64,000 bases of DNA from Algorimicrobium hallyeonense (GTDB lineage Bacteria > Bacteroidota > Bacteroidia > Flavobacteriales > Flavobacteriaceae). Positions 18,219 through 27,492 of this stretch are shown here, in pieces; positions within the stretch are counted from its first letter, which is position 1; each line of letters begins with the position of its first letter. The translations under genes were made by a program, and so were the position numbers. Under the pieces are notes generated by a model. That model made no database searches. It had not been told where the DNA came from and was given only the letters and a program-made list of their open reading frames with translations. The DNA is taken from the NCBI RefSeq assembly GCF_042657385.1, contig NZ_JBHSLA010000005.1:62001-126000 (forward strand), written 5' to 3'.

Positions 18219-20063
18219 ATGTTTCAGTTAAACAAAATTATAGTATTCATTTGTTGTATTGCTACCTCTGTGGCATGCAGTCAAGAAATAGCACTATTTC
18301 AGCAATTTAATGGTCGGTATGATTATTTGGCAATAGGTAATACCCTCAATCCTTTTGAAAACAATTTAGACCGCAGTTTTTGTGAAATTTTACCACAATC
18401 CCAAGCCGAGTTAACCCTAAATCCCGATTGGAATGTTGTAGCCGCCTATTTGTATTGGGCCGGCTCCGGAAGTGGGGATACCGAAGTCAGCTTAAATGGA
18501 ATTCCCTTTTTAGCGGATAATACTCATTTGGTAGATTATAACGATCCAAATTACGGACTCCTCACCTATTTTTCCTGTTATACGGACATTACAGAATACA
18601 TACGAACAGTTAGAAATAGTATGTATACGTTTTCAGATCTTGACATTTCAAACATTTTAACCACCAATGATGGCTACTGTAATAACCGGACTAATTTTGC
18701 AGGTTGGAGTATTTATATTATTTATGAAAACACAAATCTACCGCTCAACCAAATAAACCTATTTCAAGGGTTGGAAATTATTAATAGAAATGTGCAAGAA
18801 AAAACCATTTTATTGGACAACATTAATGTTTTAGATAATGAAGGCGCAAAAATTGGCTTTTTAGCGTGGGAAGGTGATGCGAATTTAAATTACGGCGAAT
18901 CGCTTTTAATCAATAATAACATACTTTCTAACCCTCCTTTAAATCCGGCTAATAATGCCTTCAACGGCACAAATTCTTTCACTGCAAGTAACACATTTTA
19001 TAATGGTGATTTAGATGTGTACAACATTGAAAATAATATTGCCATTGGCGATAATTCCGTTGAAATTAAATTAACAACCGGTGATTTGGATGAATTTGGT
19101 ATTCTTCAAGCTGATTTAATCATTTTGAATAACATGATTACCGTCTTAAACAGTCAGCTACCAGACGCAACTATTATTTTGGATGCCTATCGTTTAGAAT
19201 GTGCCACTAGAATTGTTACTATAGATTATACAGCGTTTAATATAAACTCTACTGAAATTTTACCAGCAGCCACACCAATAGCCTTTTATGCAGATGGGCT
19301 TCTAGTCGCCCAAAGTGAAACTCAAGACATGATCCCCATAGATGGTTTTGAAACACAATCCATAACCATTAATATCCCTGACATTATTCCAGATAGTTTT
19401 ACGCTTCAAATTATAATTGATGATGTAGGAAATGGAACTGGCATTGTTACCGAATTAAATGAATTAAATAACATAACAACAGAACCCATTACATTATTAC
19501 CTATTCCTGAAGTTACACAACTACAACCCTTAGAGGCTTGCGATATTGGATTTAATCAAGCAACCTTCAATCTAACCGAACAACTTCAATTTATTGACTA
19601 TGAATCAATTGAAGATGTAAGTTATTATGAATCGGAAACTGATTTGTTTAATCAGGAAAACCAGATATTAATTCCAGAATATTTTAACAACGACACCTCA
19701 CCTCAAGAAATTTTTATTCGTATTGATACGGATTTCTGCTTTAATTTTTATAAATTTAATGTGCGTGTAAAAAATTGTCCGCCTTATATTCCCCAAGTCT
19801 TCACACCAAACCATGACGGATTTAACGATTGGTTTAATATTCAAGGGCTTTACACTATTTTTGAGAATCATAAACTATTAATCTACAACCGTTGGGGAAC
19901 ACTAATTTTTGAAGGAAACAATGATTTACCATGGGATGGAAAAGCTAATAAAGGCATATCAAATCAAGGAAATTTAGTGCCAGTTGGCACCTATTTTTAT
20001 GTACTCTATTTAAATGATTCCAATTATGAAACTATGACCGGTTATGTGTATGTAAACTATTAA
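18219..20063 (+). CDS. T9SS type B sorting-domain surface protein, short form
   Basis: A 614-residue exported protein with an N-terminal signal peptide ending near CSQEIA. Residues ~30-350 form a domain with many aromatic and Asn residues, a possible adhesin or glycan-binding domain that I do not recognise. A segment near residues 365-420 resembles a CARDB-like Ig fold (VDD, GIVTELNELNN). One copy of the ~85-residue module follows (LEACDIGFNQATFNL, SYYESETDLFNQEN, IFIRID). The C-terminus is the type B sorting domain (VFTPNHDGFNDWF, IYNRWGTLIFEG, PVGTYFYVLYL). It lies 39 bp after the preceding cargo gene. Confidence 0.87.
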   Translation: MFQLNKIIVFICCIATSVACSQEIALFQQFNGRYDYLAIGNTLNPFENNLDRSFCEILPQSQAELTLNPDWNVVAAYLYWAGSGSGDTEVSLNGIPFLADNTHLVDYNDPNYGLLTYFSCYTDITEYIRTVRNSMYTFSDLDISNILTTNDGYCNNRTNFAGWSIYIIYENTNLPLNQINLFQGLEIINRNVQEKTILLDNINVLDNEGAKIGFLAWEGDANLNYGESLLINNNILSNPPLNPANNAFNGTNSFTASNTFYNGDLDVYNIENNIAIGDNSVEIKLTTGDLDEFGILQADLIILNNMITVLNSQLPDATIILDAYRLECATRIVTIDYTAFNINSTEILPAATPIAFYADGLLVAQSETQDMIPIDGFETQSITINIPDIIPDSFTLQIIIDDVGNGTGIVTELNELNNITTEPITLLPIPEVTQLQPLEACDIGFNQATFNLTEQLQFIDYESIEDVSYYESETDLFNQENQILIPEYFNNDTSPQEIFIRIDTDFCFNFYKFNVRVKNCPPYIPQVFTPNHDGFNDWFNIQGLYTIFENHKLLIYNRWGTLIFEGNNDLPWDGKANKGISNQGNLVPVGTYFYVLYLNDSNYETMTGYVYVNY

Positions 20064-20119
20064 ATAAATATAAATCTGCATTTAAACGGTAAAATTAGCG
20101 TTTCATCTGATTATTTTAT

Positions 20120-20127
20120 TACATTTG
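20120..20127 (+). promoter_or_regulatory. -7 promoter element (TACATTTG)
   Basis: TACATTTG matches the consensus TAnnTTTG and lies 44 bp upstream of the ATG at 20172, indicating that the giant cargo gene has its own promoter. Confidence 0.5.
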
Positions 20128-20171
20128 TTTTACTAGCCCCAAATCTGTTAGTGACAACCTGAAATAAAAAA

Positions 20172-23100
20172 ATGAAGAAAATCTTCTTATTCACCTCACT
20201 ATTAGTAGCTTCCATCAATAACAGCTATGCACAACAAATATCTATAAATGATACGTTTACAGCACAGCAACTTATCCAGGACCGTTTAATTGATGGTTGT
20301 GTGGAGATTTCTAATGTGCAATCCGTTATAAACGGCTCTGTTAATAATATAAACAGTTTTGGTTATTTTGAGCGCAACAATTCCGCCTTTCCTTTTGAAA
20401 ACGGTATCCTATTATCTACTGGAGCAGCCGTTTCAGCTGGAAATACTGTAAATGCAAACCCTTTAAATGATGGTGAAGCAGATTGGCTTACAGATTCAGA
20501 TTTAGAAACTGCTTTAGGAATTACGAATACGCTAAATGCCACATCTATAGAATTCGATTTTATTTCGGTTTCAAACCAAGTGCAATTTAATTACATTCTA
20601 GCATCCGAAGAATATTTTGCTAATTATCCTTGTGAGTATTCCGATGGTTTTGCATTTCTAATTAAAGAAGCCGGTACCACTGATCCTTATATAAATGTTG
20701 CCGTAATTCCAGGAACTACAATACCCGTAAATACCAGTACGATACATGAAGAAGTTGTAGGATTTTGTCCCGCAGAAAACGAACAATATTTTGAAGGTTA
20801 TAATTTAGGTGACACCAATTTTAATGGGCGTACAACCGTTCTTACAGCTTCAGCAACTATTCTACCTAACGTCCAATATCACATTAAATTAGTGATTGCA
20901 GATCAAGAAGATGAAAATTTTGATTCGGCTGTTTTTATACAAGGAAATAGTTTTAATTCAACCGTTAATTTAGGGCCAGATATTACAACCTGTGCTGATA
21001 GTGTCACTTTAAATGGAGATATTCAAAACCCACTAGCAACTTATGTATGGTCTGAGAGTGGTGTACCAATTTCAGGAGAAACTAGTCCTACTTTAACCGT
21101 AAACACTTCTGGAACATACACCGTTTCCATTTCTATTCCTATCAATAGTACCATTTGCGAAATTGAAGATACCGCTATTATAACCTTAAGTTCTGAACAA
21201 TCAGCTGGAAATATTTCGGATTACATTGTTTGTGATGACCCAAGTAATGATGGTGTTTACACCTTCGATTTATCCATAAAAGATCCCGACGTTCTTGCAG
21301 CTGTCCCAACTGGAAATTACAACATCTCTTACCATTTCAACGCTAACAGTGCGCAAGACGGCAGTTTCCCAATTTCAACACCATTTCAAAATTCAGTAAA
21401 TCCGCAAACCATTTATGTACGGATTTTAGATACTGATAATGGCTGTTTAGCGTTCGGTACATTTAATCTAATTGTGAATCCGGTACCAACCATTACACCG
21501 CCAACAACTTTAGAAGTATGCGACGATGGCAATGGAGATGGATTTACACTGATAGACCTATCCGTAAAGGACACTGAAATTACGGGAGGAAATCCAGGCT
21601 ATGCGGTAACATATCATTACAACCAAACAGATGCGGAATCTGGTGCAAATCCTGTACCTGAACCCTACTCTAACATGACCCAAAACGATCAGCTTTTCGT
21701 GAGTGTTTTGGATACGGCTACTGGCTGTAGAAGCACAACAACTTTAAATGTTAGCGTTCTTGATAGTCCTGCTATTGATAATGCCTCACATACCATAGAC
21801 GCTTGTGAACAAGACGATGATGGCTTTGAAAATTTTGACTTAACAACAATTATTGATGATGTTTTAAACGGATTGACCAATGTATCCACTACATTTCATA
21901 CAACCTATGAGGATGCCCAAACAGGTGATAATCCCATTGCAGATATCACCAACTACACAAATACTACACCACTATTTCAAGTCGTTTTTATTCGAGTTGT
22001 AGATAACATTACAGGATGCCCCTCTATTGCTACTATTGAATTACACACCAATTTACTCCTTAATGAAAGTAATATTAGAAATTTTTCACGCTGTGATGAT
22101 GCATCTAATGATGGTATAGTCAATTTTAACCTAGAGAATATTGCAACAACCATTATTAATGGGCTATTAGATGTTACCGTTGCTTTTTATGAAACAGAAG
22201 CCGATCAAACTGCTGGAAATAATGCCATAGACCAAACCGTTCCTTATGAGGTTACAGAAACACCTTTCACCTTGTTCATTACAATTATAGGTGCTACTTG
22301 TTCGGTTGATTCTGAAATAGAACTTATTATTCACCCAGCAACCATTTTACCCACTTTAGATTTGGTAACCTATTGCGATACGGATGATGACACCATGACA
22401 TCGGTGGATTTATTTGGCTTCAACACCTCTGTAAGTTCAGGAATTCCAAATGCAGAAGTAAGCTATTTTCTAACGGAAAATGATGCTATAGATAATGTGA
22501 ATCCATTACCGCCTTTTTATGACAATACCAATAATCCTTTTGAAGTTTATGTTCGCGTAAGAAATGGTAATACGGGTTGTTTTGATATTGCCTCTTTAGA
22601 AATTGAAGTGTTACCAGCACCAACAACTACACAACCTAGTAATGAAATTATTTGTGATGATGACCAGGATGCCTTTACCCTAATTAATTTAGATGCCAAA
22701 ATTCCAGAAATTGTTACTGCCACAGAAGGTTTAAATATTACGTTTCATACATCATTATTAGATGCACAATCCAATACAAACCGAATTACAAATACCAATG
22801 CCTATAATGCCAATACACAAACTGTGTTTTCACGAGTGGAGCGTATAACCACAGGATGTTTTGCTATTGAAAATTTCGAGATTGTCGTTAATACCTTACC
22901 TGTGTTTACACCCATTGCCGACTTTAATAACTGTGAAACGGATGGTAATCAAATTGCAGAGTTCATCTTTGAAGAAAAAGATGCGGATATTTTAAATGGC
23001 CAAACTGGAAAACGCGTTTTGTATTTTGAAAATGCCAATGACGCCATAAACAGAACCAATATAATTGACAAAACCGCTGTTTATGAAAACATATCAAACC

Positions 23101-25001
23101 CACAGACCATTCATATTCGTGTGGAAAACATTAGTGATACCAGTTGCTTTGGTGTAAGCACCTTTTTTATCGAAGTCGGTTCTATTCCAATCTTTAATCC
23201 GCCTTTAGACACCTTTTTATGTGATGATATTTCTAATGATGCTCAAGAATCTTTTGATTTAACCGAAATTCAAGCCGCTATGAGTCTAGGTAGTACTGAT
23301 AATTTAACCATTACCTTTTATGAAAGTCTAGAAGATGCTGAAAGCGCTGAAAATCCAATCGATTTAAATTACACCAATCAAAGTAATCCGCAACAAATTT
23401 ATTCACGAATTGAAAACGGTACCTATTGCCATGGAATTGCTGAATTTGGACTGAATGTTATTCAAGTTCCAAATGTAAACCAGGCTTCGCTTATGTCAGC
23501 TTGTGATACCGATTATGATGGATCTACAACCTTCGATTTAACCGTTTCAGAACTTGAAGTATTGGAAATCAGACAAAACAATATTTTAGTAACCTATCAT
23601 GAAAATATAGCCGATTTGGAAGCAAATACAAATAATATTCCCAATCCAGACGCCTATGAAAATATTGAAAATCCGCAAACCGTATACATTCGCGTAACCA
23701 ATACCGTGTCTCAATGCTATGTTATGGTGCCATTGGACTTGGAAGTAAATTTACCGCCAACCATAAATCCAATAACAGATTATAACACCTGTGATGCCGT
23801 TAACAATATTTTTGATTTAAATGAAACCATCACGAGTTTAATTGATACACAATCCAATGTAGCTGCTACGTTTTATGCCTCACAAACAGATGCTGAATCA
23901 GCACTAAACCCATTAGATAGTAATTACAATTATGGTTCCAATAACGACACCATCTATGTGCGTGCTGAAAATACACTTACAAATTGTTTTGCTATAAGTT
24001 CATTCACGCTATTGGTAAATCCAAACCCAACAGCAGTCACACCTGCAAATTTAGAAGCCTGTGATGATGATTTTGATGGGATGCGTGTTTTCGATTTATC
24101 ACAACAAACAAGCACAATTTTAGGTGGTCAAAATCCAGCTAATTTTACCGTAACCTATTATGAGCTGGAAATTGAAGCATTAGAAAATAATAATCCCATT
24201 ACGGATTTGAATTATAATGCTTTCCATAATCAAACTATTTATGTACGCGTTCAAAATAATACCACAGGATGTTTTGCGACAACTAATTTTTTAACTTTGG
24301 TTCAAAGAAAACCTTTTGTTGAAATTCCAGACCAGACGGTTTGTTTAGATAATTTACCTTTAGTTGTTTCAGCTGAAACAGGATTTGATACGGATACGTA
24401 TTTGTGGTCTACCAATGCAACAACGCCGGAAATAGAAATCACCCAAATAGGAAGCTATTCGGTAACCGTTAGGTCGGATTATGGGTGTACTACTTCCGTT
24501 ACATTTAATGTGATTGAATCTGAACAAGCTACCATAGAATTCACAGAAACCATTGACTTTTCTAATCCTAATAATATTACCGTTACCATAAGTGGAATAG
24601 GTAATTACATGTATATTTTAGACAATGGCGTTCCTCAATCTTCCAATGTGTTTTATAACGTTACCTTGGGACCACATACCATTGAAGTCTATGATTTAAA
24701 TGGGTGTGCATCGGCAATTAAAGAAATTGTAATCATTGATGCACCACTCTTTTTTACACCCAATCAGGATGGACAAAATGATACTTGGCATATTACAGGT
24801 GTCAATCAAATTCCAGGAACCATCGTATATATTTTTGATCGCTATGGAAAGCTTTTAAAAACCTTAACACATTCTTCACCTGGTTGGGATGGTACTTATA
24901 ATGGCCAAAATATGCCTTCAAACGATTACTGGTTTTTAGCAAAAGTCAAAAAAGGAGATACTGCTTTTGAGGTGAAACGTCATTTCACCCTAAAACGTTA
25001 A
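20172..25001 (+). CDS. Giant T9SS type B protein: choice-of-anchor L domain plus eleven modules
   Basis: A 1609-residue exported protein. After the signal peptide (MKKIFLFTSLLVASINNSYA) comes a choice-of-anchor L domain to about residue 260: LIQDRLIDGCVEISNVQS, FPFENGILLSTG and ILASEEYFANYPCEYSDGFAF. An Ig-like segment follows. From about residue 345 to 1378 there are eleven copies of an ~85-residue module, each beginning with a Cys-Asp-rich loop (CDDPSNDG, CDDGNGDG, CEQDDDG and so on) followed by an FDL motif, a TYH/TYY strand, a DA turn and an IYVRV strand ending in C. The Asp/Asn loops look calcium-binding. The last ~85 residues are the type B T9SS sorting domain (FFTPNQDGQNDTW, GWDGTYNGQ). 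It is probably a long surface adhesin stalk. Confidence 0.9.
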   Translation: MKKIFLFTSLLVASINNSYAQQISINDTFTAQQLIQDRLIDGCVEISNVQSVINGSVNNINSFGYFERNNSAFPFENGILLSTGAAVSAGNTVNANPLNDGEADWLTDSDLETALGITNTLNATSIEFDFISVSNQVQFNYILASEEYFANYPCEYSDGFAFLIKEAGTTDPYINVAVIPGTTIPVNTSTIHEEVVGFCPAENEQYFEGYNLGDTNFNGRTTVLTASATILPNVQYHIKLVIADQEDENFDSAVFIQGNSFNSTVNLGPDITTCADSVTLNGDIQNPLATYVWSESGVPISGETSPTLTVNTSGTYTVSISIPINSTICEIEDTAIITLSSEQSAGNISDYIVCDDPSNDGVYTFDLSIKDPDVLAAVPTGNYNISYHFNANSAQDGSFPISTPFQNSVNPQTIYVRILDTDNGCLAFGTFNLIVNPVPTITPPTTLEVCDDGNGDGFTLIDLSVKDTEITGGNPGYAVTYHYNQTDAESGANPVPEPYSNMTQNDQLFVSVLDTATGCRSTTTLNVSVLDSPAIDNASHTIDACEQDDDGFENFDLTTIIDDVLNGLTNVSTTFHTTYEDAQTGDNPIADITNYTNTTPLFQVVFIRVVDNITGCPSIATIELHTNLLLNESNIRNFSRCDDASNDGIVNFNLENIATTIINGLLDVTVAFYETEADQTAGNNAIDQTVPYEVTETPFTLFITIIGATCSVDSEIELIIHPATILPTLDLVTYCDTDDDTMTSVDLFGFNTSVSSGIPNAEVSYFLTENDAIDNVNPLPPFYDNTNNPFEVYVRVRNGNTGCFDIASLEIEVLPAPTTTQPSNEIICDDDQDAFTLINLDAKIPEIVTATEGLNITFHTSLLDAQSNTNRITNTNAYNANTQTVFSRVERITTGCFAIENFEIVVNTLPVFTPIADFNNCETDGNQIAEFIFEEKDADILNGQTGKRVLYFENANDAINRTNIIDKTAVYENISNPQTIHIRVENISDTSCFGVSTFFIEVGSIPIFNPPLDTFLCDDISNDAQESFDLTEIQAAMSLGSTDNLTITFYESLEDAESAENPIDLNYTNQSNPQQIYSRIENGTYCHGIAEFGLNVIQVPNVNQASLMSACDTDYDGSTTFDLTVSELEVLEIRQNNILVTYHENIADLEANTNNIPNPDAYENIENPQTVYIRVTNTVSQCYVMVPLDLEVNLPPTINPITDYNTCDAVNNIFDLNETITSLIDTQSNVAATFYASQTDAESALNPLDSNYNYGSNNDTIYVRAENTLTNCFAISSFTLLVNPNPTAVTPANLEACDDDFDGMRVFDLSQQTSTILGGQNPANFTVTYYELEIEALENNNPITDLNYNAFHNQTIYVRVQNNTTGCFATTNFLTLVQRKPFVEIPDQTVCLDNLPLVVSAETGFDTDTYLWSTNATTPEIEITQIGSYSVTVRSDYGCTTSVTFNVIESEQATIEFTETIDFSNPNNITVTISGIGNYMYILDNGVPQSSNVFYNVTLGPHTIEVYDLNGCASAIKEIVIIDAPLFFTPNQDGQNDTWHITGVNQIPGTIVYIFDRYGKLLKTLTHSSPGWDGTYNGQNMPSNDYWFLAKVKKGDTAFEVKRHFTLKR

Positions 25002-25043
25002 TTCATAAATTATTATAATTCTCTATAAAAAGCAACCCATGCT

Positions 25044-25077
25044 TTTGCTTTATAAAAATTCTTATTACGTATCTTTG
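25044..25077 (+). promoter_or_regulatory. Promoter: TTTG (-33) and TATCTTTG (-7)
   Basis: TTTG at 25044-25047 and TATCTTTG at 25070-25077 are separated by 22 bp, a full match to the flavobacterial promoter form, 17 bp before the ATG at 25095. Its position within the first in-frame TTG region argues for that ATG as the start. Confidence 0.65.
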
Positions 25078-25094
25078 CAATCCAATTGCTAGGA

Positions 25095-27425
25095 ATGAAA
25101 AATGCCCTTTTTATAATGGCCTGTTTATGGTCACTCATGTCATGGTCTCAAAATGTGACTGCTGATTCTTTCGCGTATACACCTCAAGAACTTATTGAAG
25201 ATGTGTTAATTGATAGCGATTGTATTTCCAATGTGGTTGTAACCAATTCTGTGAGCGGAAATTTTAATGGATCGGATTTAAGCTACGGCTATTTTGAAGC
25301 CAATGGTTCCAGTTTTCCTTTTCAAAGTGGTATTGTTATGTCTACAGGGCGTTTACAAAACACTGCAGGTCCCAATACGTCCTTAAGTGATGATACTGCA
25401 CCTATTTGGATAGGTGATGAAGAAATAGAATCTGTTTTAAACGAATCTGAAACCTTCAATTCAACGATATTAGAGTTTGAATTTGAAGCCATTGCTGACC
25501 AAATTAGCTTTCGTTATATTTTTGCTTCGGAGGAATATCAGCAAGGGGATCCAAATACGTGTCGTTATTCTGATTTATTCGGTTTCCTAATCCGACCAGT
25601 AAATGAAACGCGTTACACCAATATTGCTGTTGTTCCAAATACTAGAACACCTATAAAAGTAACAACCGTACATTCAGGAATTCCAGGCAGTTGTAATCCT
25701 ATTAACGAACAATATTTTGGCGGTTGGAACGGCCCAACAGCTCCCATAAATTTTAATGGTCAAACAGAAGTATTAACTGCTATTGCTGCTGATCTTGAAC
25801 CAAACACCACTTATCATGTAAAGTTGGTTATTGCAGATCATATAAATCCACGTTACGATTCTGCTGTGTATTTAGAAGCTGGTAGTTTTCAATTAAGTTC
25901 TAATTTAGGTCCAGATTTATTAATTGCTCAAAACACGGCACTTTGCGCCAATGAAACGACAGAATTAAATGCTTTTCAACCTGGGAACAACACATATAAA
26001 TGGTTCAGAAACGGCACAGAACTCCTAACTGAAACCAACGCTACCTATACCGTTACACAGCCTGGCAATTATGCGGTGGAGGTAAATATTGATGGCACCT
26101 GCTTAAGTACAGGCGCCATAACTATTGAATATGCGCCAGATCCCATTGTAACAAACACAACACTTATTGCTTGCGATTTGGATTTGAATGGCTTCACGAC
26201 CTATAATTTATTTGATGCTGAAACCGCCATTACCAATGGTGACACTCAATTGTCAGCAGATAGTTTTTACAACACTTTTATAGGTGCAGAACAAACTGGA
26301 AACGGACTTATTACAAATCCATCTAATTACAACAACGCCAGTATATTAGAAACCGTTTACGCACGTATTACCAATTCTAATGGTTGCATTTCAGTTGCCG
26401 AAATTATTCTAGATATTGCAAATAACCCAGTTAATTTAGCACCTTTTACAAATTGTGATACCGATTTTGATGGCATTACTAATTTTGTTATTTCTGAATT
26501 AGAATCTTATGTTATTTCGCAACCGGATGTTCCAAACACCGCTTCTGTTTCGTTTTTTGAAACGCAAACAGATATGGAAAATCAAACCAATGAAGTTTCT
26601 GGAACTTATGAAAATACGAACAGTCCTAATTCCGACACACTTTTTGTTCAAATAAGCGATAACGGAAATTGTTATGCGTTTACAACTTTGGCGTTGCAAG
26701 TTTTTAATGCACCAGAATTAATTCCTGATGAAAGCATCTTTTATTGTTTAAATGAGTTTCCAAATACCATTTTATTAAATTCTGGCGTTCAACAGAATCC
26801 TAGTAATTTTACATACAGCTGGGATTTAAATGGCTTGGACTTGAATTTGAACACAAATGAAATAGCGATTAATGAAACTGGGGTTTACACCGTATTTGTT
26901 ACAAACACGAACCAATGTACTTCCGTAAGAAACATTGAAGTTCTGCCATCTAACATCCCGACAATAGATGAAATTGTAGTTGTAGATGCATCATCAAATA
27001 ACACCATTACTGTTTTTGTTTCTGGAGAAGGTTCTTATGAGTATGCTTTAGATTTTGGAACGTTCCAAAATAGCCCAACCTTCACAAATGTTTCGGCTGG
27101 AGTTCATACAATAACCGTAAATGATATCAATGAATGTGGATCAGTTTCACAAGATGTTTCGGTTCTTGGTTTTCCTAAATTTTTCACACCAAATGGCGAT
27201 GGCATAAATGATGTCTGGAAACCACTTGGCGTAAACACGAAAACCAACAAATTACAAATCAGTATTTTTGATCGGTATGGAAAACTCATCAAACAAATAA
27301 ATGCTTCTAATTCAGGTTGGAATGGCACGTATAAAGGTCAACAATTAGGTTCGGATGATTATTGGTATCGCGCTGTACTTCCCAATGGTAAAGAATATCT
27401 AGGTCATTTTTCATTGGTAAGATAA
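25095..27425 (+). CDS. T9SS type B protein with choice-of-anchor L domain and two modules
   Basis: A 776-residue exported protein and a close relative of the gene before it. The signal peptide MKNALFIMACLWSLMSWSQN precedes a choice-of-anchor L domain (LIEDVLIDSDCISNVVVTNS, FPFQSGIVMSTG, IFASEEYQQGDPNTCRYSDLF). An Ig-like segment and two ~85-residue modules (CDLDLNGFTTYNL, CDTDFDGITNFVI) follow, then a second Ig-like segment and the type B sorting domain (FFTPNGDGINDVW, IFDRYGKLI, GWNGTYKGQ). An in-frame TTG at 25086 is rejected because the promoter lies just upstream and the ATG gives a normal signal peptide. Confidence 0.9.
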   Translation: MKNALFIMACLWSLMSWSQNVTADSFAYTPQELIEDVLIDSDCISNVVVTNSVSGNFNGSDLSYGYFEANGSSFPFQSGIVMSTGRLQNTAGPNTSLSDDTAPIWIGDEEIESVLNESETFNSTILEFEFEAIADQISFRYIFASEEYQQGDPNTCRYSDLFGFLIRPVNETRYTNIAVVPNTRTPIKVTTVHSGIPGSCNPINEQYFGGWNGPTAPINFNGQTEVLTAIAADLEPNTTYHVKLVIADHINPRYDSAVYLEAGSFQLSSNLGPDLLIAQNTALCANETTELNAFQPGNNTYKWFRNGTELLTETNATYTVTQPGNYAVEVNIDGTCLSTGAITIEYAPDPIVTNTTLIACDLDLNGFTTYNLFDAETAITNGDTQLSADSFYNTFIGAEQTGNGLITNPSNYNNASILETVYARITNSNGCISVAEIILDIANNPVNLAPFTNCDTDFDGITNFVISELESYVISQPDVPNTASVSFFETQTDMENQTNEVSGTYENTNSPNSDTLFVQISDNGNCYAFTTLALQVFNAPELIPDESIFYCLNEFPNTILLNSGVQQNPSNFTYSWDLNGLDLNLNTNEIAINETGVYTVFVTNTNQCTSVRNIEVLPSNIPTIDEIVVVDASSNNTITVFVSGEGSYEYALDFGTFQNSPTFTNVSAGVHTITVNDINECGSVSQDVSVLGFPKFFTPNGDGINDVWKPLGVNTKTNKLQISIFDRYGKLIKQINASNSGWNGTYKGQQLGSDDYWYRAVLPNGKEYLGHFSLVR

Positions 27426-27465
27426 TCGTAACATACATTTAATCTTTCAATATGTAAAAATTTCT

Positions 27466-27473
27466 TACTTTTG
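27466..27473 (+). promoter_or_regulatory. -7 promoter element (TACTTTTG)
   Basis: TACTTTTG fits the -7 consensus and sits 19 bp before the ATG at 27493. It would overlap a start at 27475, which supports the later ATG. Confidence 0.55.
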
Positions 27474-27492
27474 GTTGCTATTATTTTTTCCC